A DNA stretch of 64,000 nt, from NCBI GenBank assembly GCA_910578975.1, contig CAJTRZ010000001.1:289990-353989 (forward strand). The letters run 5' to 3'. The notes under the pieces were generated by a model that was given only the letters and a program-made list of their open reading frames with translations, had not been told where the DNA came from and did no database searches. Positions 1 through 9,850 of the stretch are shown here, in pieces; the stretch's first letter is position 1, and every line of letters begins with the position of its first letter. Source of the DNA: an uncultured Eubacterium sp. GTDB lineage: Bacteria > Bacillota > Clostridia > Lachnospirales > Lachnospiraceae. The translations under genes were made by a program, and so were the position numbers.

Positions 1-1116
1 CCACGCCTAATTGGCAATCCTCTTTATCATTGGTCTCATCTGGAATTAAAAAAATATTTTGGGTATGATGGCGTTTTAACGCCTGAAACTGCTCCGGAAG
101 TCTGGGAATTATGTAACAGGATACTAAAGAATATGTCTGCAAAAGATATTATTTTATCTTCTAATGTAAAAATCATTTGTACTACAGATGACCCTGTTGA
201 TTCTTTACAATGGCACAAACAGATTTCAGACAGCGATTTTCCTGTAAAAGTACTTCCTGCATGGAGACCGGATAAAATACTTGATATCAGTTCAACTTCT
301 TTTAACAGCTATATTGCCCAACTATCTAAAACCAGTTGTATAGACATTTCTGATTGGAATTCTTTAAAAATGGCCATTAAGAATAGGCTTCAGTATTTTA
401 AAAACCTTGGCTGTGTTCTTTCGGACCACAGTCTGCCTTATGTAATGTATCATCCTGCCACAGAAGATGAAATAAATGAAATTTTATTGTCAGTTTTCAG
501 CGGAGTAACTCTTACTTCTGAACAAATTTCAAAATATAAGACAATGTGTCTTCTTTTTATGGCAGAAGAATATCATACTCTTGGCTGGGCGATGCAGCTT
601 CACTATGGTGTGATGCGCAATACCAATACAAAAATGTTTGATTTGATTGGTGCAGACACGGGATTTGACTGTATCGGTGATTCTTCTCCTATTTCTCAAT
701 TAAGTCAGTTTTTAAATGTATTAGCCACAAAAGATACATTGCCAAAAACAATTATTTATTCATTAAATCCAAATGACAACACAAGTATTGATACTGTTAT
801 CGGCTGTTTTCAGGATGAAACATGTGCTGGTAAACTTCAGCATGGCGCCGCGTGGTGGTTCAATGATAATAAAGACGGAATGATAAATCATCTTACTTCT
901 TTATCAAATATTGGTACGATTGGAAATTTCATTGGCATGCTTACTGATTCAAGAAGTTTTTTGTCTTATACGAGACACGACTATTTCAGGCGGATTCTGT
1001 GTGAATATTTTGGTTCACTCGTAGAAAAAGGTGAATATCCAAAAGACTACGATACTTTGGGAAAAATTGTACAGGATATCTGTTACTATAATGCAGAGAA
1101 ATATTTTAATTTTTAA
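1..1116 (+). CDS. uxaC: Glucuronate isomerase, 5' end cut off by the window edge
   Basis: The enzyme interconverts D-glucuronate and D-fructuronate (and galacturonate and tagaturonate), the entry step of hexuronate catabolism in the cytoplasm. The reading frame is open from base 1, so the ATG at 133 is internal. The visible 371 residues match the C-terminal part of the family: a GNPLYHWSHLELKKYFG segment, then CTTDDPVDSLQWH, VLPAWRPDK, LHYGVMRNTNT, LQHGAAWWFND and SYTRHDYFRRILCEYFG. The family is about 460-470 residues, so roughly 95 N-terminal residues lie outside the window. It converges on the GH81 gene across a shared hairpin terminator. Identification rests on recognised family motifs. 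Confidence 0.95.
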   Translation, partial: PRLIGNPLYHWSHLELKKYFGYDGVLTPETAPEVWELCNRILKNMSAKDIILSSNVKIICTTDDPVDSLQWHKQISDSDFPVKVLPAWRPDKILDISSTSFNSYIAQLSKTSCIDISDWNSLKMAIKNRLQYFKNLGCVLSDHSLPYVMYHPATEDEINEILLSVFSGVTLTSEQISKYKTMCLLFMAEEYHTLGWAMQLHYGVMRNTNTKMFDLIGADTGFDCIGDSSPISQLSQFLNVLATKDTLPKTIIYSLNPNDNTSIDTVIGCFQDETCAGKLQHGAAWWFNDNKDGMINHLTSLSNIGTIGNFIGMLTDSRSFLSYTRHDYFRRILCEYFGSLVEKGEYPKDYDTLGKIVQDICYYNAEKYFNF

Positions 1117-1124
1117 TTTATATA

Positions 1125-1172
1125 GAAAAAAGCAACTACTGCCAATATTGTTTTTGACAGTGGTTGCTTTTT
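1125..1172. terminator. Bidirectional hairpin terminator between uxaC and the GH81 gene
   Basis: AAAAAGCAACTACTG and CAGTGGTTGCTTTTTT form a stem with an A-tract on one side and a T-tract on the other. It can therefore stop transcription arriving from either convergent gene. Confidence 0.8.
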
Positions 1173-1177
1173 AATAA

Positions 1178-4100
1178 TTATCTTAATATGTTAATTTTCT
1201 TTACCTTAGACCATTTCCCATAAACTTTCTTTTTACCAATAACTGCATACGCTCTCACCTTCACATAATACTTTTTATTGCTCCTTAATCTGCTGACAGT
1301 GAATTTTGTTTTACTAGATTTTATCGTTCTCGTTTTTTTCCGTTTAAATTTCTTTGTCACAGAAATCTTTACCTGATAACCTGACACTTTAGAAACTTTC
1401 TTTAAGAGCAGTTTTACCTTTTTACCGTTATGAAACCTCTTTACTTTTTTTATCTTAACTTTTGGTATTTTTTTTCGCTTTAATACCACACTGGTCTTCT
1501 TTGTCACACCGGCAGTTTCTGTCACTATGGTGCTTTCAACTCTTTTTGTTGTTTCTATAACAGGCTTTGTCGTAACCGGTTGTGTAGTACTTGGTGCCGG
1601 AACCTCTACTGGCTCTATCCATACACTGATTACTTCTGACAGAACCATTCCCTTACGATATGTAATTGCCTTTATTTCACAAGGCTCTGTAATCTCTAAA
1701 GGCCTCACATAAACTGCAGAATCAATTGTTGGCTCCGAGCCGTCTAATGTATATTTTACTACTGCACCTTTTACCGGTGTATTTAATGTTACCCTCTTTG
1801 TTTTTGGATAAACATCTGTCATGCTGACTGTCGGAGGTTCTGCCACATTTGCCTCATATACTTCCATTTCCCAAATAGAATATCCATATACATTCGACCT
1901 TTGAATCCCCTGCATTTTTACATACCTTGCCTGCACAGCCTCAAAAGAAGTAACCTTTTCTCCGGAACTATTATTGTTCACCTCCGCCACAGTTATCCAG
2001 TCTTTTCCATCCTGTGAAACCTGAATTTCGTATTGCTTTCCATAAGAATTCTGCCAGTTAATCACTACCGTATTAATCGGATAAACTTCCTCTAAATCAA
2101 TATAACACCACTGGTCATCTGTAAATTTTGAAGACCATCTAGTAGATGCATCTCCATCTGTGATATTTGCTGCCACAAGCGTTTTACTGTTTTCATCAGA
2201 AGAACTAACTGCTTTTTTACCTTTTGCCAGATTCTCATCTTGTGTTATCTTTGCTCCTTCAATCTGAATATCCAGAGAACGATATGGAGAATCAATACTT
2301 CCATTCTTTTCTGAATACGTTTTAATCACTGTATCTGTGGAAATCAAAATTGGCTCATTATATATTGGAGACGACTTGGTTGGAACCGTTCCATCCGTTG
2401 TATAATGAATCACTGCTTCGCTATCCTCACAAGTAATTTCTACATACTGATTATCATCATACGTCACCTGACCTGATACATTATTATTCACATTTCCATC
2501 ATTGCATCCTCTTGTTGTAAACACAGGTGCCTCCGCCTGACTTAATTTGAAATTCTTTGTTTTCGGAATTTTAAACTTTAACAGACTATGGGAAGATACA
2601 CTGATTTCTCCAATTCTTCCACCGTTATCTTTATATGTAACTACCTGCATTTTATCTGTCGGATTCCATACCATAGAAGTGTATTTATTCGTACCTTCAT
2701 TATAGTACACCGTCGCTGCAACTGCTCCCGTTGCATATATATCTGATACTTTATAACCAGACTCCTTCATACTGTTGATATACCAGTATGTATTTGCCTG
2801 ATCTGTTTTCTGAACTGATGTATCACCTGTAATAAACTTGTCTAACGCAAGCTGTGGATTGGTCATAGACAGATAACTCCATGTAATATGCTGCCATCCA
2901 TTATCTGGTGTCTTATAGTTCTTGCGGATTGCTTCTATTTCCTCTTCACTTTTACCATTATTTACTGCAGATAATTGAGATTTCTGTATCGCAGTTTCTG
3001 TATCATCTAACAGCCCCTGATAAATCTCAGCACATCTGCTCTGCTCCATTCCATAAGAAGTTAAATACTCTCCTACCGGAAGCCATTGTATTCCATAACA
3101 GTATAATGGCTGTCCCCCAAAGAACGTTCCAAAAAAGTTTGTTCCACCATAAACCTGCGATACTACCTGATATGGCCACTCCTGAATCCAGTTATCTTTA
3201 TCATAGTCAAACCAATATTGTTTTACTGCCTGTATTTCATTGGTAAATCCAAATATTCCTGCATCTCTGTATTGGTCGTTTCCAGAAACAATTCCCCAAA
3301 GATACATTCCTGCCCAGCTGAATAATGCTTCACTGGCAGACTCCTGATTATTGCCAGAATCATTATTGGCATATCCTCCTGCCCACGAATGTCCCTCATA
3401 CATATCATAATTTCTGAACCTGCAAAACATTTCATCATCGTCAGAATAATTTGCATAATCTCTTGCCAACAATTCTATCATTCCTTTGTACTCATGATAA
3501 AATTCTTTATCATAATTAGATAGCACACTGGCTCCAAACATAAAATATCCATAAGTAAAATGATGGTCCGCAATAGATGTATTTGCCCCAAATTCACTTT
3601 GCTTATAATAAAGAGTGCCCCAATGTTCATCATAAATAAAGAAACTTTTATCATTTTCTCCATCATAATGGAACCAATTTACCAAAATTGTTTTTAATCT
3701 GCTAAGGAAAGTATCCCTTAATCGTGTATTTCCTGTCTGGTCTGCCATTAACGCTCCCATTGCCAGAGGATGTACATTTTTTCCTTCCCAATATGCATCG
3801 GAAGACGGTGTCAGTTTTGACGTCGCTCCCTCTAACATATTCAAATATGCTTCTATTTTTGTTCCATCAAACTCCTCATTTGTCGGCATTGCAAAGGAAG
3901 GAATAATTCCTGAAAATTTATCTGTCGTGGAAAACTTATTTGATACAATACATTTCATATCACCACGAACAGACGAATATGTATACTCTGCCTTGTCATC
4001 ATCTACTGATTTTTTCCACTGATGAGGAAGCATGCACTGCATTGTAACAGCACTAAATCCACTCCTTTTATTAGAAGTTTTCACCTCATAATATGATGTC

Positions 4101-5899
4101 ATTTCTGCTGACTGCTCATCATATTGGTAACTGACTTTTGTATCCGTGACAAACGCATAACCATGCTGATAAAATGTATTCAAATCATGGACAGATGTCA
4201 TTGTTCCCACTGACATATAACTATTGTCTGCGGGAAAAGTAATAACTACTTTTCCGCCAGTGTTTTTAAGTTTTGTTCCTTTCGGAAAATTAATACAATA
4301 ATAACTTGTAGAAGTATATGTTTTATCCTTATTATCGTTATCTGTCACCATAACACCAATATGGTCTGTCTCAATAATTTCTCCTGCTTTTAATATCTCT
4401 TTTCCACTGTCATCAAAAAAATTTACAAGGTTCTGCACTGACAAATATATTGTCTTTGTTTTTCCTAATTCACTGAAAAGATATGGACACCCCTTTACAT
4501 ATGTCGTAGACATTAATACTCCACTATCATCACATAAATCTACCGTTGCAGAATAATCTCCATTTCCGCTCACCCTGTCATATGCTTCTTTTGTATTTAT
4601 ATTTTCCGGCAGAAACGATAAATCTGTCAGTGTTTCAGACTTAACAGAAAAATTCACTGCTGTTTCACTCGGTGTCGGAAGCCAGCCGGAAGTACCTGTC
4701 AGAACTTCCAACCCTTTCGGAGAATACTTTGCTTTTAGCGGCATGATACACATTAAATTACCAAACTTCTGCATGATGCTTGACTGCCACCAGTCATTGG
4801 TTGCAATAGGAACAGACACACTATCTGATTTGTAAACCGGAAGTTTTGCCTTTTCCAAATAAATTGCTGATGTTACATAACTTCCCTTTCCCTCTGGAGA
4901 TTGTTTTACTTCTAACTGAGGGATCGCACCTATCTCATAAATTGTTTTTTCATCACCTGTTTTATAAGGATAAACTGCAAGTTCATTGATTGCAAAACCA
5001 TTTCCAGTATTTACCCTAGTATAACCATATATACGAATATATCGTGCTTCAGCATACAATGGGATATTTGCCTGCTCACCCGAGTAACCTTTTAACTGTC
5101 TGTAAACAGTATTCCACTCCTGTCCATCTTTTGATAACTGCACATCGTATATTTTCCCTGAATCACTTGCCCAATGAATAAAAATCCGTCCAATTTCATG
5201 TACCTGCTCCAAATCGACACAGAACCACTGATTGTCACTATATGTAGACAGCCACTTGCTCGACATATCGCCATCCACAGCATTGGCCGCTTTCACTTTT
5301 GTATCATCTGTATTTCCGTCTGATAAATGTACCCCAGATGAAGTCGCTGGCTTATCTAAAGCCAGATTTTCTCCATAATTTATTGGTCTTTTCGTTACAC
5401 CATCCAGACCATATATCTTAAATTCATTAAATGAATATCCATACGCAGTTAATGCTCTCTTTGTCATATATATTTTTACATATCTGGCATTACCACTGAT
5501 ATTCAAATCTTCTATGCCACCTTTACAGGTACTGGTTATATAAACATCTGTCCAATTTTCTTCATCATCGGAAAATTGTATTTTATATTCTTTTGCATAA
5601 GCCCCCTTCCAATTTATTAGTATCCCTGTAATCTGTGTCACTTTTCCCAAATCAACATAAAACCATTGTGTATCAACACCCCATTGGCTTTCCCATCTGG
5701 AGGCATCAGAACCGTCCACTGCATTTTCAGGAATATTATTGTCTTTATAAGAACTGGCGTAAACCATTCTTCCTTCTGATATTACATACGGTTCCACAGA
5801 ATCCGCCTGCACAACATTTAGCAATTGATACTGCGGAATCATTATGATACTCATAATAACCGATAATACAACTGCTATTATTTTCGTTAAATATTTCAT
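1178..5899 (-). CDS. Secreted GH81 endo-beta-1,3-glucanase with three discoidin-type binding modules
   Basis: This should be an extracellular enzyme cutting beta-1,3-glucan (laminarin, callose or yeast glucan). From the ATG at 5899 (AGGAGG five bases upstream; the longer frame from 5962 has no such site) it has 1573 residues. A signal peptide covers about 1-32. F5/8 type C (CBM32-like) modules cover about 40-165 and 175-312. A GH81 domain covers about 340-1115, with PIATNDWW at 364-371, the ADHHFTYGYF motif (D778) and NQESASEA (E853, E857). That D/E/E spacing is typical of GH81 catalytic residues. Then come a chitobiase C-terminal-like module (about 1145-1212), a third discoidin module (about 1222-1350), another chitobiase-like module (about 1357-1430), a Thr/Pro linker and a very Lys/Arg-rich fibronectin-III-like tail. 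No LPXTG sorting signal is seen. The family call is strong; the exact substrate is inferred. Confidence 0.92.
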   Translation of the reverse strand: MKYLTKIIAVVLSVIMSIIMIPQYQLLNVVQADSVEPYVISEGRMVYASSYKDNNIPENAVDGSDASRWESQWGVDTQWFYVDLGKVTQITGILINWKGAYAKEYKIQFSDDEENWTDVYITSTCKGGIEDLNISGNARYVKIYMTKRALTAYGYSFNEFKIYGLDGVTKRPINYGENLALDKPATSSGVHLSDGNTDDTKVKAANAVDGDMSSKWLSTYSDNQWFCVDLEQVHEIGRIFIHWASDSGKIYDVQLSKDGQEWNTVYRQLKGYSGEQANIPLYAEARYIRIYGYTRVNTGNGFAINELAVYPYKTGDEKTIYEIGAIPQLEVKQSPEGKGSYVTSAIYLEKAKLPVYKSDSVSVPIATNDWWQSSIMQKFGNLMCIMPLKAKYSPKGLEVLTGTSGWLPTPSETAVNFSVKSETLTDLSFLPENINTKEAYDRVSGNGDYSATVDLCDDSGVLMSTTYVKGCPYLFSELGKTKTIYLSVQNLVNFFDDSGKEILKAGEIIETDHIGVMVTDNDNKDKTYTSTSYYCINFPKGTKLKNTGGKVVITFPADNSYMSVGTMTSVHDLNTFYQHGYAFVTDTKVSYQYDEQSAEMTSYYEVKTSNKRSGFSAVTMQCMLPHQWKKSVDDDKAEYTYSSVRGDMKCIVSNKFSTTDKFSGIIPSFAMPTNEEFDGTKIEAYLNMLEGATSKLTPSSDAYWEGKNVHPLAMGALMADQTGNTRLRDTFLSRLKTILVNWFHYDGENDKSFFIYDEHWGTLYYKQSEFGANTSIADHHFTYGYFMFGASVLSNYDKEFYHEYKGMIELLARDYANYSDDDEMFCRFRNYDMYEGHSWAGGYANNDSGNNQESASEALFSWAGMYLWGIVSGNDQYRDAGIFGFTNEIQAVKQYWFDYDKDNWIQEWPYQVVSQVYGGTNFFGTFFGGQPLYCYGIQWLPVGEYLTSYGMEQSRCAEIYQGLLDDTETAIQKSQLSAVNNGKSEEEIEAIRKNYKTPDNGWQHITWSYLSMTNPQLALDKFITGDTSVQKTDQANTYWYINSMKESGYKVSDIYATGAVAATVYYNEGTNKYTSMVWNPTDKMQVVTYKDNGGRIGEISVSSHSLLKFKIPKTKNFKLSQAEAPVFTTRGCNDGNVNNNVSGQVTYDDNQYVEITCEDSEAVIHYTTDGTVPTKSSPIYNEPILISTDTVIKTYSEKNGSIDSPYRSLDIQIEGAKITQDENLAKGKKAVSSSDENSKTLVAANITDGDASTRWSSKFTDDQWCYIDLEEVYPINTVVINWQNSYGKQYEIQVSQDGKDWITVAEVNNNSSGEKVTSFEAVQARYVKMQGIQRSNVYGYSIWEMEVYEANVAEPPTVSMTDVYPKTKRVTLNTPVKGAVVKYTLDGSEPTIDSAVYVRPLEITEPCEIKAITYRKGMVLSEVISVWIEPVEVPAPSTTQPVTTKPVIETTKRVESTIVTETAGVTKKTSVVLKRKKIPKVKIKKVKRFHNGKKVKLLLKKVSKVSGYQVKISVTKKFKRKKTRTIKSSKTKFTVSRLRSNKKYYVKVRAYAVIGKKKVYGKWSKVKKINILR

Positions 5900-5953
5900 T
5901 CTGACCTCCTGATATATTAAAGAATAAACAATAATGTCAACTGCTCGACTTGT

Positions 5954-5967
5954 TGTAAGCACTTACA
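5954..5967. promoter_or_regulatory. TGTAAGCACTTACA palindrome, CcpA/LacI-type operator upstream of the GH81 gene
   Basis: TGTAAGCACTTACA lies 55 bases upstream of the GH81 start codon. It resembles cre/LacI-family operators, and the identical 14-mer recurs at 9856-9869 in front of the neighbouring surface-protein gene. Which regulator binds it is not visible. CcpA and a sugar-specific LacI protein are the obvious candidates. Confidence 0.6.
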
Positions 5968-5981
5968 TTTTCATTTAATAT

Positions 5982-6014
5982 AAAGGTACTGCCAAATCAT
6001 ATGACAGTACCTTT
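5982..6014 (-). terminator. Hairpin after the small ORF and binding-protein gene
   Basis: AAAGGTACTG and CAGTACCTTT form a ten-base-pair stem around a 13-base loop. It sits between the small ORF ending at 6037 and the GH81 operator. The following T-tract on the minus strand is weak, so termination may be incomplete. Confidence 0.55.
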
Positions 6015-6036
6015 CCTTTTCAAAATATATTATCTC

Positions 6037-6177
6037 TTAGAACAATCCTGTCCATCCCTGTTCCTCATTGGCTGATTCACCTGTAAAACTATCAAGGATG
6101 CTAGGACTTGTTGTAATCACATCTTTTGTGTCAAATTCTACTACTTCTGCCTCTGGGCTTGTATAAAATTTTCTCAT
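6037..6177 (-). CDS. 46-residue small ORF with a central DVITTSPS motif
   Basis: This short gene begins at the ATG at 6177 behind a GGAGGAGG site and ends at TAA 6037. The predicted peptide starts MRKFYTSPEAEVVEFDTKDV, continues ITTSPSILDSF and ends GWTGLF. It has no signal peptide, membrane segment or cysteine and is acidic. It starts 15 bases after the stop of the large binding-protein gene, so the two are probably co-transcribed. The pattern of a short M-K/R-aromatic start, PE-x-E-V-V-E and D-V-I-T-T-S resembles unnamed small ORFs I recall from Clostridia, but I know of no assigned function. The strong ribosome binding site and placement argue that it is translated. Confidence 0.65.
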   Translation of the reverse strand: MRKFYTSPEAEVVEFDTKDVITTSPSILDSFTGESANEEQGWTGLF

Positions 6178-6191
6178 TTCTATCCTCCTCC

Positions 6192-9100
6192 TTATTTAAT
6201 AAATGAATCAATAATTGACTGGTTCTCTGCTGCAATACCAGGATATCCTGCTGCCTTCACTGCTGCCGCTACCTGACTGATGCTTCTTACAGGTCCCATG
6301 CTTGAGTACACTGTAACTGCATCTGCATTTTCATAGTTTACTGTTACATATGCTCTTGCTGTAAAGTTTCTGATATAGTTTGATTCCACTACATCACAGA
6401 TTGAACCACAGTATGTTCCAACCTTATTCTGGAACCATCCACTATTTTTTACATCAATCTTTGTATAATCACTTGTCAGTGTCAAAGGTGTTCCCTTCGC
6501 TTCATAAATGTCATTTGCTGTAATTAATGTTCCTTCAGTAATGGCATCTGATGCAACTGCATCCATGTTGTCTGATGTAATACTGGACTGGAATCTGATT
6601 CCTGCTGTTCCTGCATATCTGATTCCTGCTCCGTTTGCCATTGATACTGATAATTCTTTTACTGATGTAAAAGCCATATCCTCTGTAACTTCAACTGCTG
6701 TATTTGGTGCATACATCTTTCCTTCACAGAAATATCCATACTCAGCCTCATCCGGCAGTGTATACATTTCACCTTCCTCGATGCTTTCTTCCACTCCATC
6801 AATAGAAACAGTGTAATATATCGTCTTTATTTCTTCTGGACCATAAACACCCAGTTCCCATATTGAATAGCCATACATTCCTGTTCTGGCTGTTCCGGTA
6901 ATTCTAATATATCTGGCAGAAACTTCTTCTGTCAGTTTCAAATTGTCATATCTTGAACCTGTCGCTGCTGATTTTACCATACCTAACTTCGTATATGTAT
7001 TTCCATCAACAGAAAGTTCAATATCATAATCTTTAGCACTCGCCGTCTGCCACACAATATCTAATTCATCAATTTTATATTCATTACCCAAATCAACAAT
7101 GTACCATTGTGGGTCTACTCCCTGAACAGAAGCCCATCTTGTAGTGCTGTCTCCATCAATTGCCATCTGTGCTGTATAAACAATGCTTTCCTCTGATAGT
7201 GCTGTAGCTTTTACCCCTTTATATAAGGAATAATTGTAATATTTACGGTCTCCTTCTGTTTTTTCATCATCCAAAACTTTTCCTGCCTCAACATTAGAAT
7301 TTGTTAAAGCTTCATATGTATATGAAAATGAATCCTGAACATCTTTTACAACAGATATTCCTTCTGAAGTAATATTATCTACAACAGATTTAACTGTAAA
7401 CTTTTTATTTCCTGATGGTACGTCTTTTATTTCATATGTGCCTGCTTCTACCTCTTTTAATATCAACTTATTGTCAATATAAACATTATATCTATAATTT
7501 TCCTGATTGTCTCCTGTAACAATCGTAACATTTACTGTATTATATCCTGTAACCTCCACGTCAAAGTCCGCCGGATCATATACTGTCGCCACCTCTACTG
7601 GTGTCAAATCCGCACCTTCTTTTACAATAACACCTAATTCGTACATCTGGAAGCCAAATCCTGCAGCAAACGGATTACTCATGCTGAAACGTATATACCT
7701 TACTGCCGGAAGCATACATTCTACTTTATCAAGTTCTGTTGTCTGAAGCTCAGAAGTTCCCTCCGCTGTTGCTACTGTTTCAAAATCTGTTCCATTTAAC
7801 GAATAATCAATCGTATAATTCTTTGGATATCTTCCCTGCTGATACAAGGCAACTGTTCTCTCTATAGCATCTAATCTAAAATTCTGTCCCAAATCAATAA
7901 CTATATCAGCCTCTGTAAGCCCCTCATTTGCTTCAGTTCTAAAAAGTGTTGTTGTATTTCCATCAGTAATATGTGTCTCCAAATCAACAGCCTCATCTCT
8001 GATAGAAGATGCTGACGCATTCTTTCCTATTGCAATATTTCTATCATCTGTTAACAGACTCTTTGTATCTGTAACAGTTACTTCCTGCATAATTCCGTTT
8101 GAAGCAAGACCTTCCTTAAAAGATACAATCCTTACTGAATGCTGCCCACTGGAAAGTCCTCTAACCTCATACAATACTCCCGGTACTACTGCTTCCTCTT
8201 TCTGTTGACCATCAATATATGCGAGATATGTATAATCTCCTGCATCTCCTTCTGCGGCCTCAAAAGAATATTCTAACTGTTCATAATCGCTTGACGTAAC
8301 TGTAAGGGAAGCCGGATTATCTAACGTTTCAACCTCAACCGGTGTCATATCTGCACCCTCTTTGATAATAACACCCAATTCATACATCTGGAAACCATAC
8401 CCTGCGCCGACAGGTTTACTGAGGCTGAATCTCACATATCTTACTGAAGAAAGTGTACATTCTTTTGAATCAATAACCACAGACTGTAACTCATTCGTTC
8501 CGTCCGCTTCTGCCACTGTCTCAAAATCCACTCCATTCACTGAATAATCTATTGTATAACTTTGTGGATATCTTCCTGCTGCATACGATGCAACTACTCT
8601 TTCAATTACATCCGGTTTATAATTCTGTCCCAAATCAATAACAATGGTTGCTTCTGTATCAGCTGTTGCTGTTCTAAATAATGTTGTAAGCACTCCGTCT
8701 GTTATATTTGCTACATTATCATTTTCTCTAATAGAAGATGGTGTCGCTGCCTTGCCCACTGCAAAGTTTCTTTCACTTGTCAACAGACTCTTCGTATCTA
8801 CAACATTGATTTCTTCCTGAATTCCATCCGAGTTCACTCCATCCTTAAAAGCTACAATTTTAACAGTATGTTTTCCACCTGTAAGTCCTTTCACTACATA
8901 AGTATTTCCTGGAATTACTGCTGCATCTGCCTGCTTTCCATCTACATATGCATAATATGTGTAATCACCTTTATCATTTGCAGCCGCTTCAAAGGTATAT
9001 TCTAACTGTTCATAATCACTCGATGTAACCGTAAGAGAAATCGGATCATCTAATGTTGCCACTTCCTGATACTCTACCTCATCTACTGTTATCGTTCCAT

Positions 9101-9746
9101 CTGTCAAAACAGCCATCCCCATTACCTGAAGTCCATTATTTGTATTATTATTGTCTGTTTTTGCTACTACTCTTACATATTTTGCATATGGAATTGCTTC
9201 TGCCTGCTCCTCTGTCAATGCTATTTTATCTAGGCACACAATCGGATTTCCTGCTGCTGACGAATAAGCCGCTGCACTACCAACTTCTACAAAATCAATT
9301 CCATTCAAGGAATATAATATTTTGTATCCCGCTCTTGCACTTGTATTTAATGAATAATACTGAACAGCAATTCTGTCAATTTTACTTGTATCATATGCTT
9401 TTCCTAAATCAACTTGTACCCACTTATCCTCAGCAATCTTTTGTCCGATTGTAACTGTTGTTGTTGCATTGCGGACTGTAGGAAAAGAACCATTTGTAAC
9501 AACAGATAAATCTGTTCCTCCATTATTTCCACCTGTAACCGCTGATGCTGTAGCATTTTTATTCAAAGCAAAATTATAATTTTCGTTCGCGATTTCAGAT
9601 GTTAATGTTACTCTCTCTTCATCACCTTTTAAAATAATTGTAGATGTAGCATCTGCACTAATATTTTTAATTTCCATTCCTGTTATAGTACTTGCTAACA
9701 TCGTAACCACACAAAGCCATGAAACTAACTTTTTTCTCTTCTTCAT
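6192..9746 (-). CDS. Secreted multi-module carbohydrate-binding protein (four discoidin domains, no enzyme domain)
   Basis: This 1184-residue exported protein has a signal peptide at about 1-33. F5/8 type C modules lie at roughly 55-215, 325-465, 565-710 and 845-975. The first three are each followed by a beta-sandwich linker of about 90 residues; the first two linkers share the segment LTVTSSDYEQLEYxFEAA. Discoidin signatures include WVQVDLG, YKILYSLNGIDF and RYVRF. The last about 200 residues form a separate conserved-looking domain (GIRYAGTAGIRFQSSI, ARAYVTVNY, VAAAVKAAGYPG) of a kind I associate with Clostridial surface proteins but cannot name. No glycosidase motif is seen. It shares an operator type with the GH81 gene and probably helps hold glucan or glycoprotein near the cell. 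That role is inference. Confidence 0.85.
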   Translation of the reverse strand: MKKRKKLVSWLCVVTMLASTITGMEIKNISADATSTIILKGDEERVTLTSEIANENYNFALNKNATASAVTGGNNGGTDLSVVTNGSFPTVRNATTTVTIGQKIAEDKWVQVDLGKAYDTSKIDRIAVQYYSLNTSARAGYKILYSLNGIDFVEVGSAAAYSSAAGNPIVCLDKIALTEEQAEAIPYAKYVRVVAKTDNNNTNNGLQVMGMAVLTDGTITVDEVEYQEVATLDDPISLTVTSSDYEQLEYTFEAAANDKGDYTYYAYVDGKQADAAVIPGNTYVVKGLTGGKHTVKIVAFKDGVNSDGIQEEINVVDTKSLLTSERNFAVGKAATPSSIRENDNVANITDGVLTTLFRTATADTEATIVIDLGQNYKPDVIERVVASYAAGRYPQSYTIDYSVNGVDFETVAEADGTNELQSVVIDSKECTLSSVRYVRFSLSKPVGAGYGFQMYELGVIIKEGADMTPVEVETLDNPASLTVTSSDYEQLEYSFEAAEGDAGDYTYLAYIDGQQKEEAVVPGVLYEVRGLSSGQHSVRIVSFKEGLASNGIMQEVTVTDTKSLLTDDRNIAIGKNASASSIRDEAVDLETHITDGNTTTLFRTEANEGLTEADIVIDLGQNFRLDAIERTVALYQQGRYPKNYTIDYSLNGTDFETVATAEGTSELQTTELDKVECMLPAVRYIRFSMSNPFAAGFGFQMYELGVIVKEGADLTPVEVATVYDPADFDVEVTGYNTVNVTIVTGDNQENYRYNVYIDNKLILKEVEAGTYEIKDVPSGNKKFTVKSVVDNITSEGISVVKDVQDSFSYTYEALTNSNVEAGKVLDDEKTEGDRKYYNYSLYKGVKATALSEESIVYTAQMAIDGDSTTRWASVQGVDPQWYIVDLGNEYKIDELDIVWQTASAKDYDIELSVDGNTYTKLGMVKSAATGSRYDNLKLTEEVSARYIRITGTARTGMYGYSIWELGVYGPEEIKTIYYTVSIDGVEESIEEGEMYTLPDEAEYGYFCEGKMYAPNTAVEVTEDMAFTSVKELSVSMANGAGIRYAGTAGIRFQSSITSDNMDAVASDAITEGTLITANDIYEAKGTPLTLTSDYTKIDVKNSGWFQNKVGTYCGSICDVVESNYIRNFTARAYVTVNYENADAVTVYSSMGPVRSISQVAAAVKAAGYPGIAAENQSIIDSFIK

Positions 9747-9850
9747 AAATTCCGTTCCTTTCTTTTTTTCATTAGTAACTTAACACTATCTTTGCATTGT
9801 TGTAATACATTTTACAAGCTTAATATTGTCTTAATATATAATAGCGCTTA

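Noticed and set aside
133..1116. ATG at 133 as the start of the first gene
   Set aside because: The frame is open to base 1 and the upstream codons (PRLIGNPLYHWSHLELKK) match glucuronate isomerase, so the gene begins outside the window.
9053..9454. 133-residue plus-strand ORF inside the binding-protein gene
   Set aside because: It is antisense to a long, clearly coding frame, is leucine/proline-rich low-complexity sequence and has no ribosome binding site.
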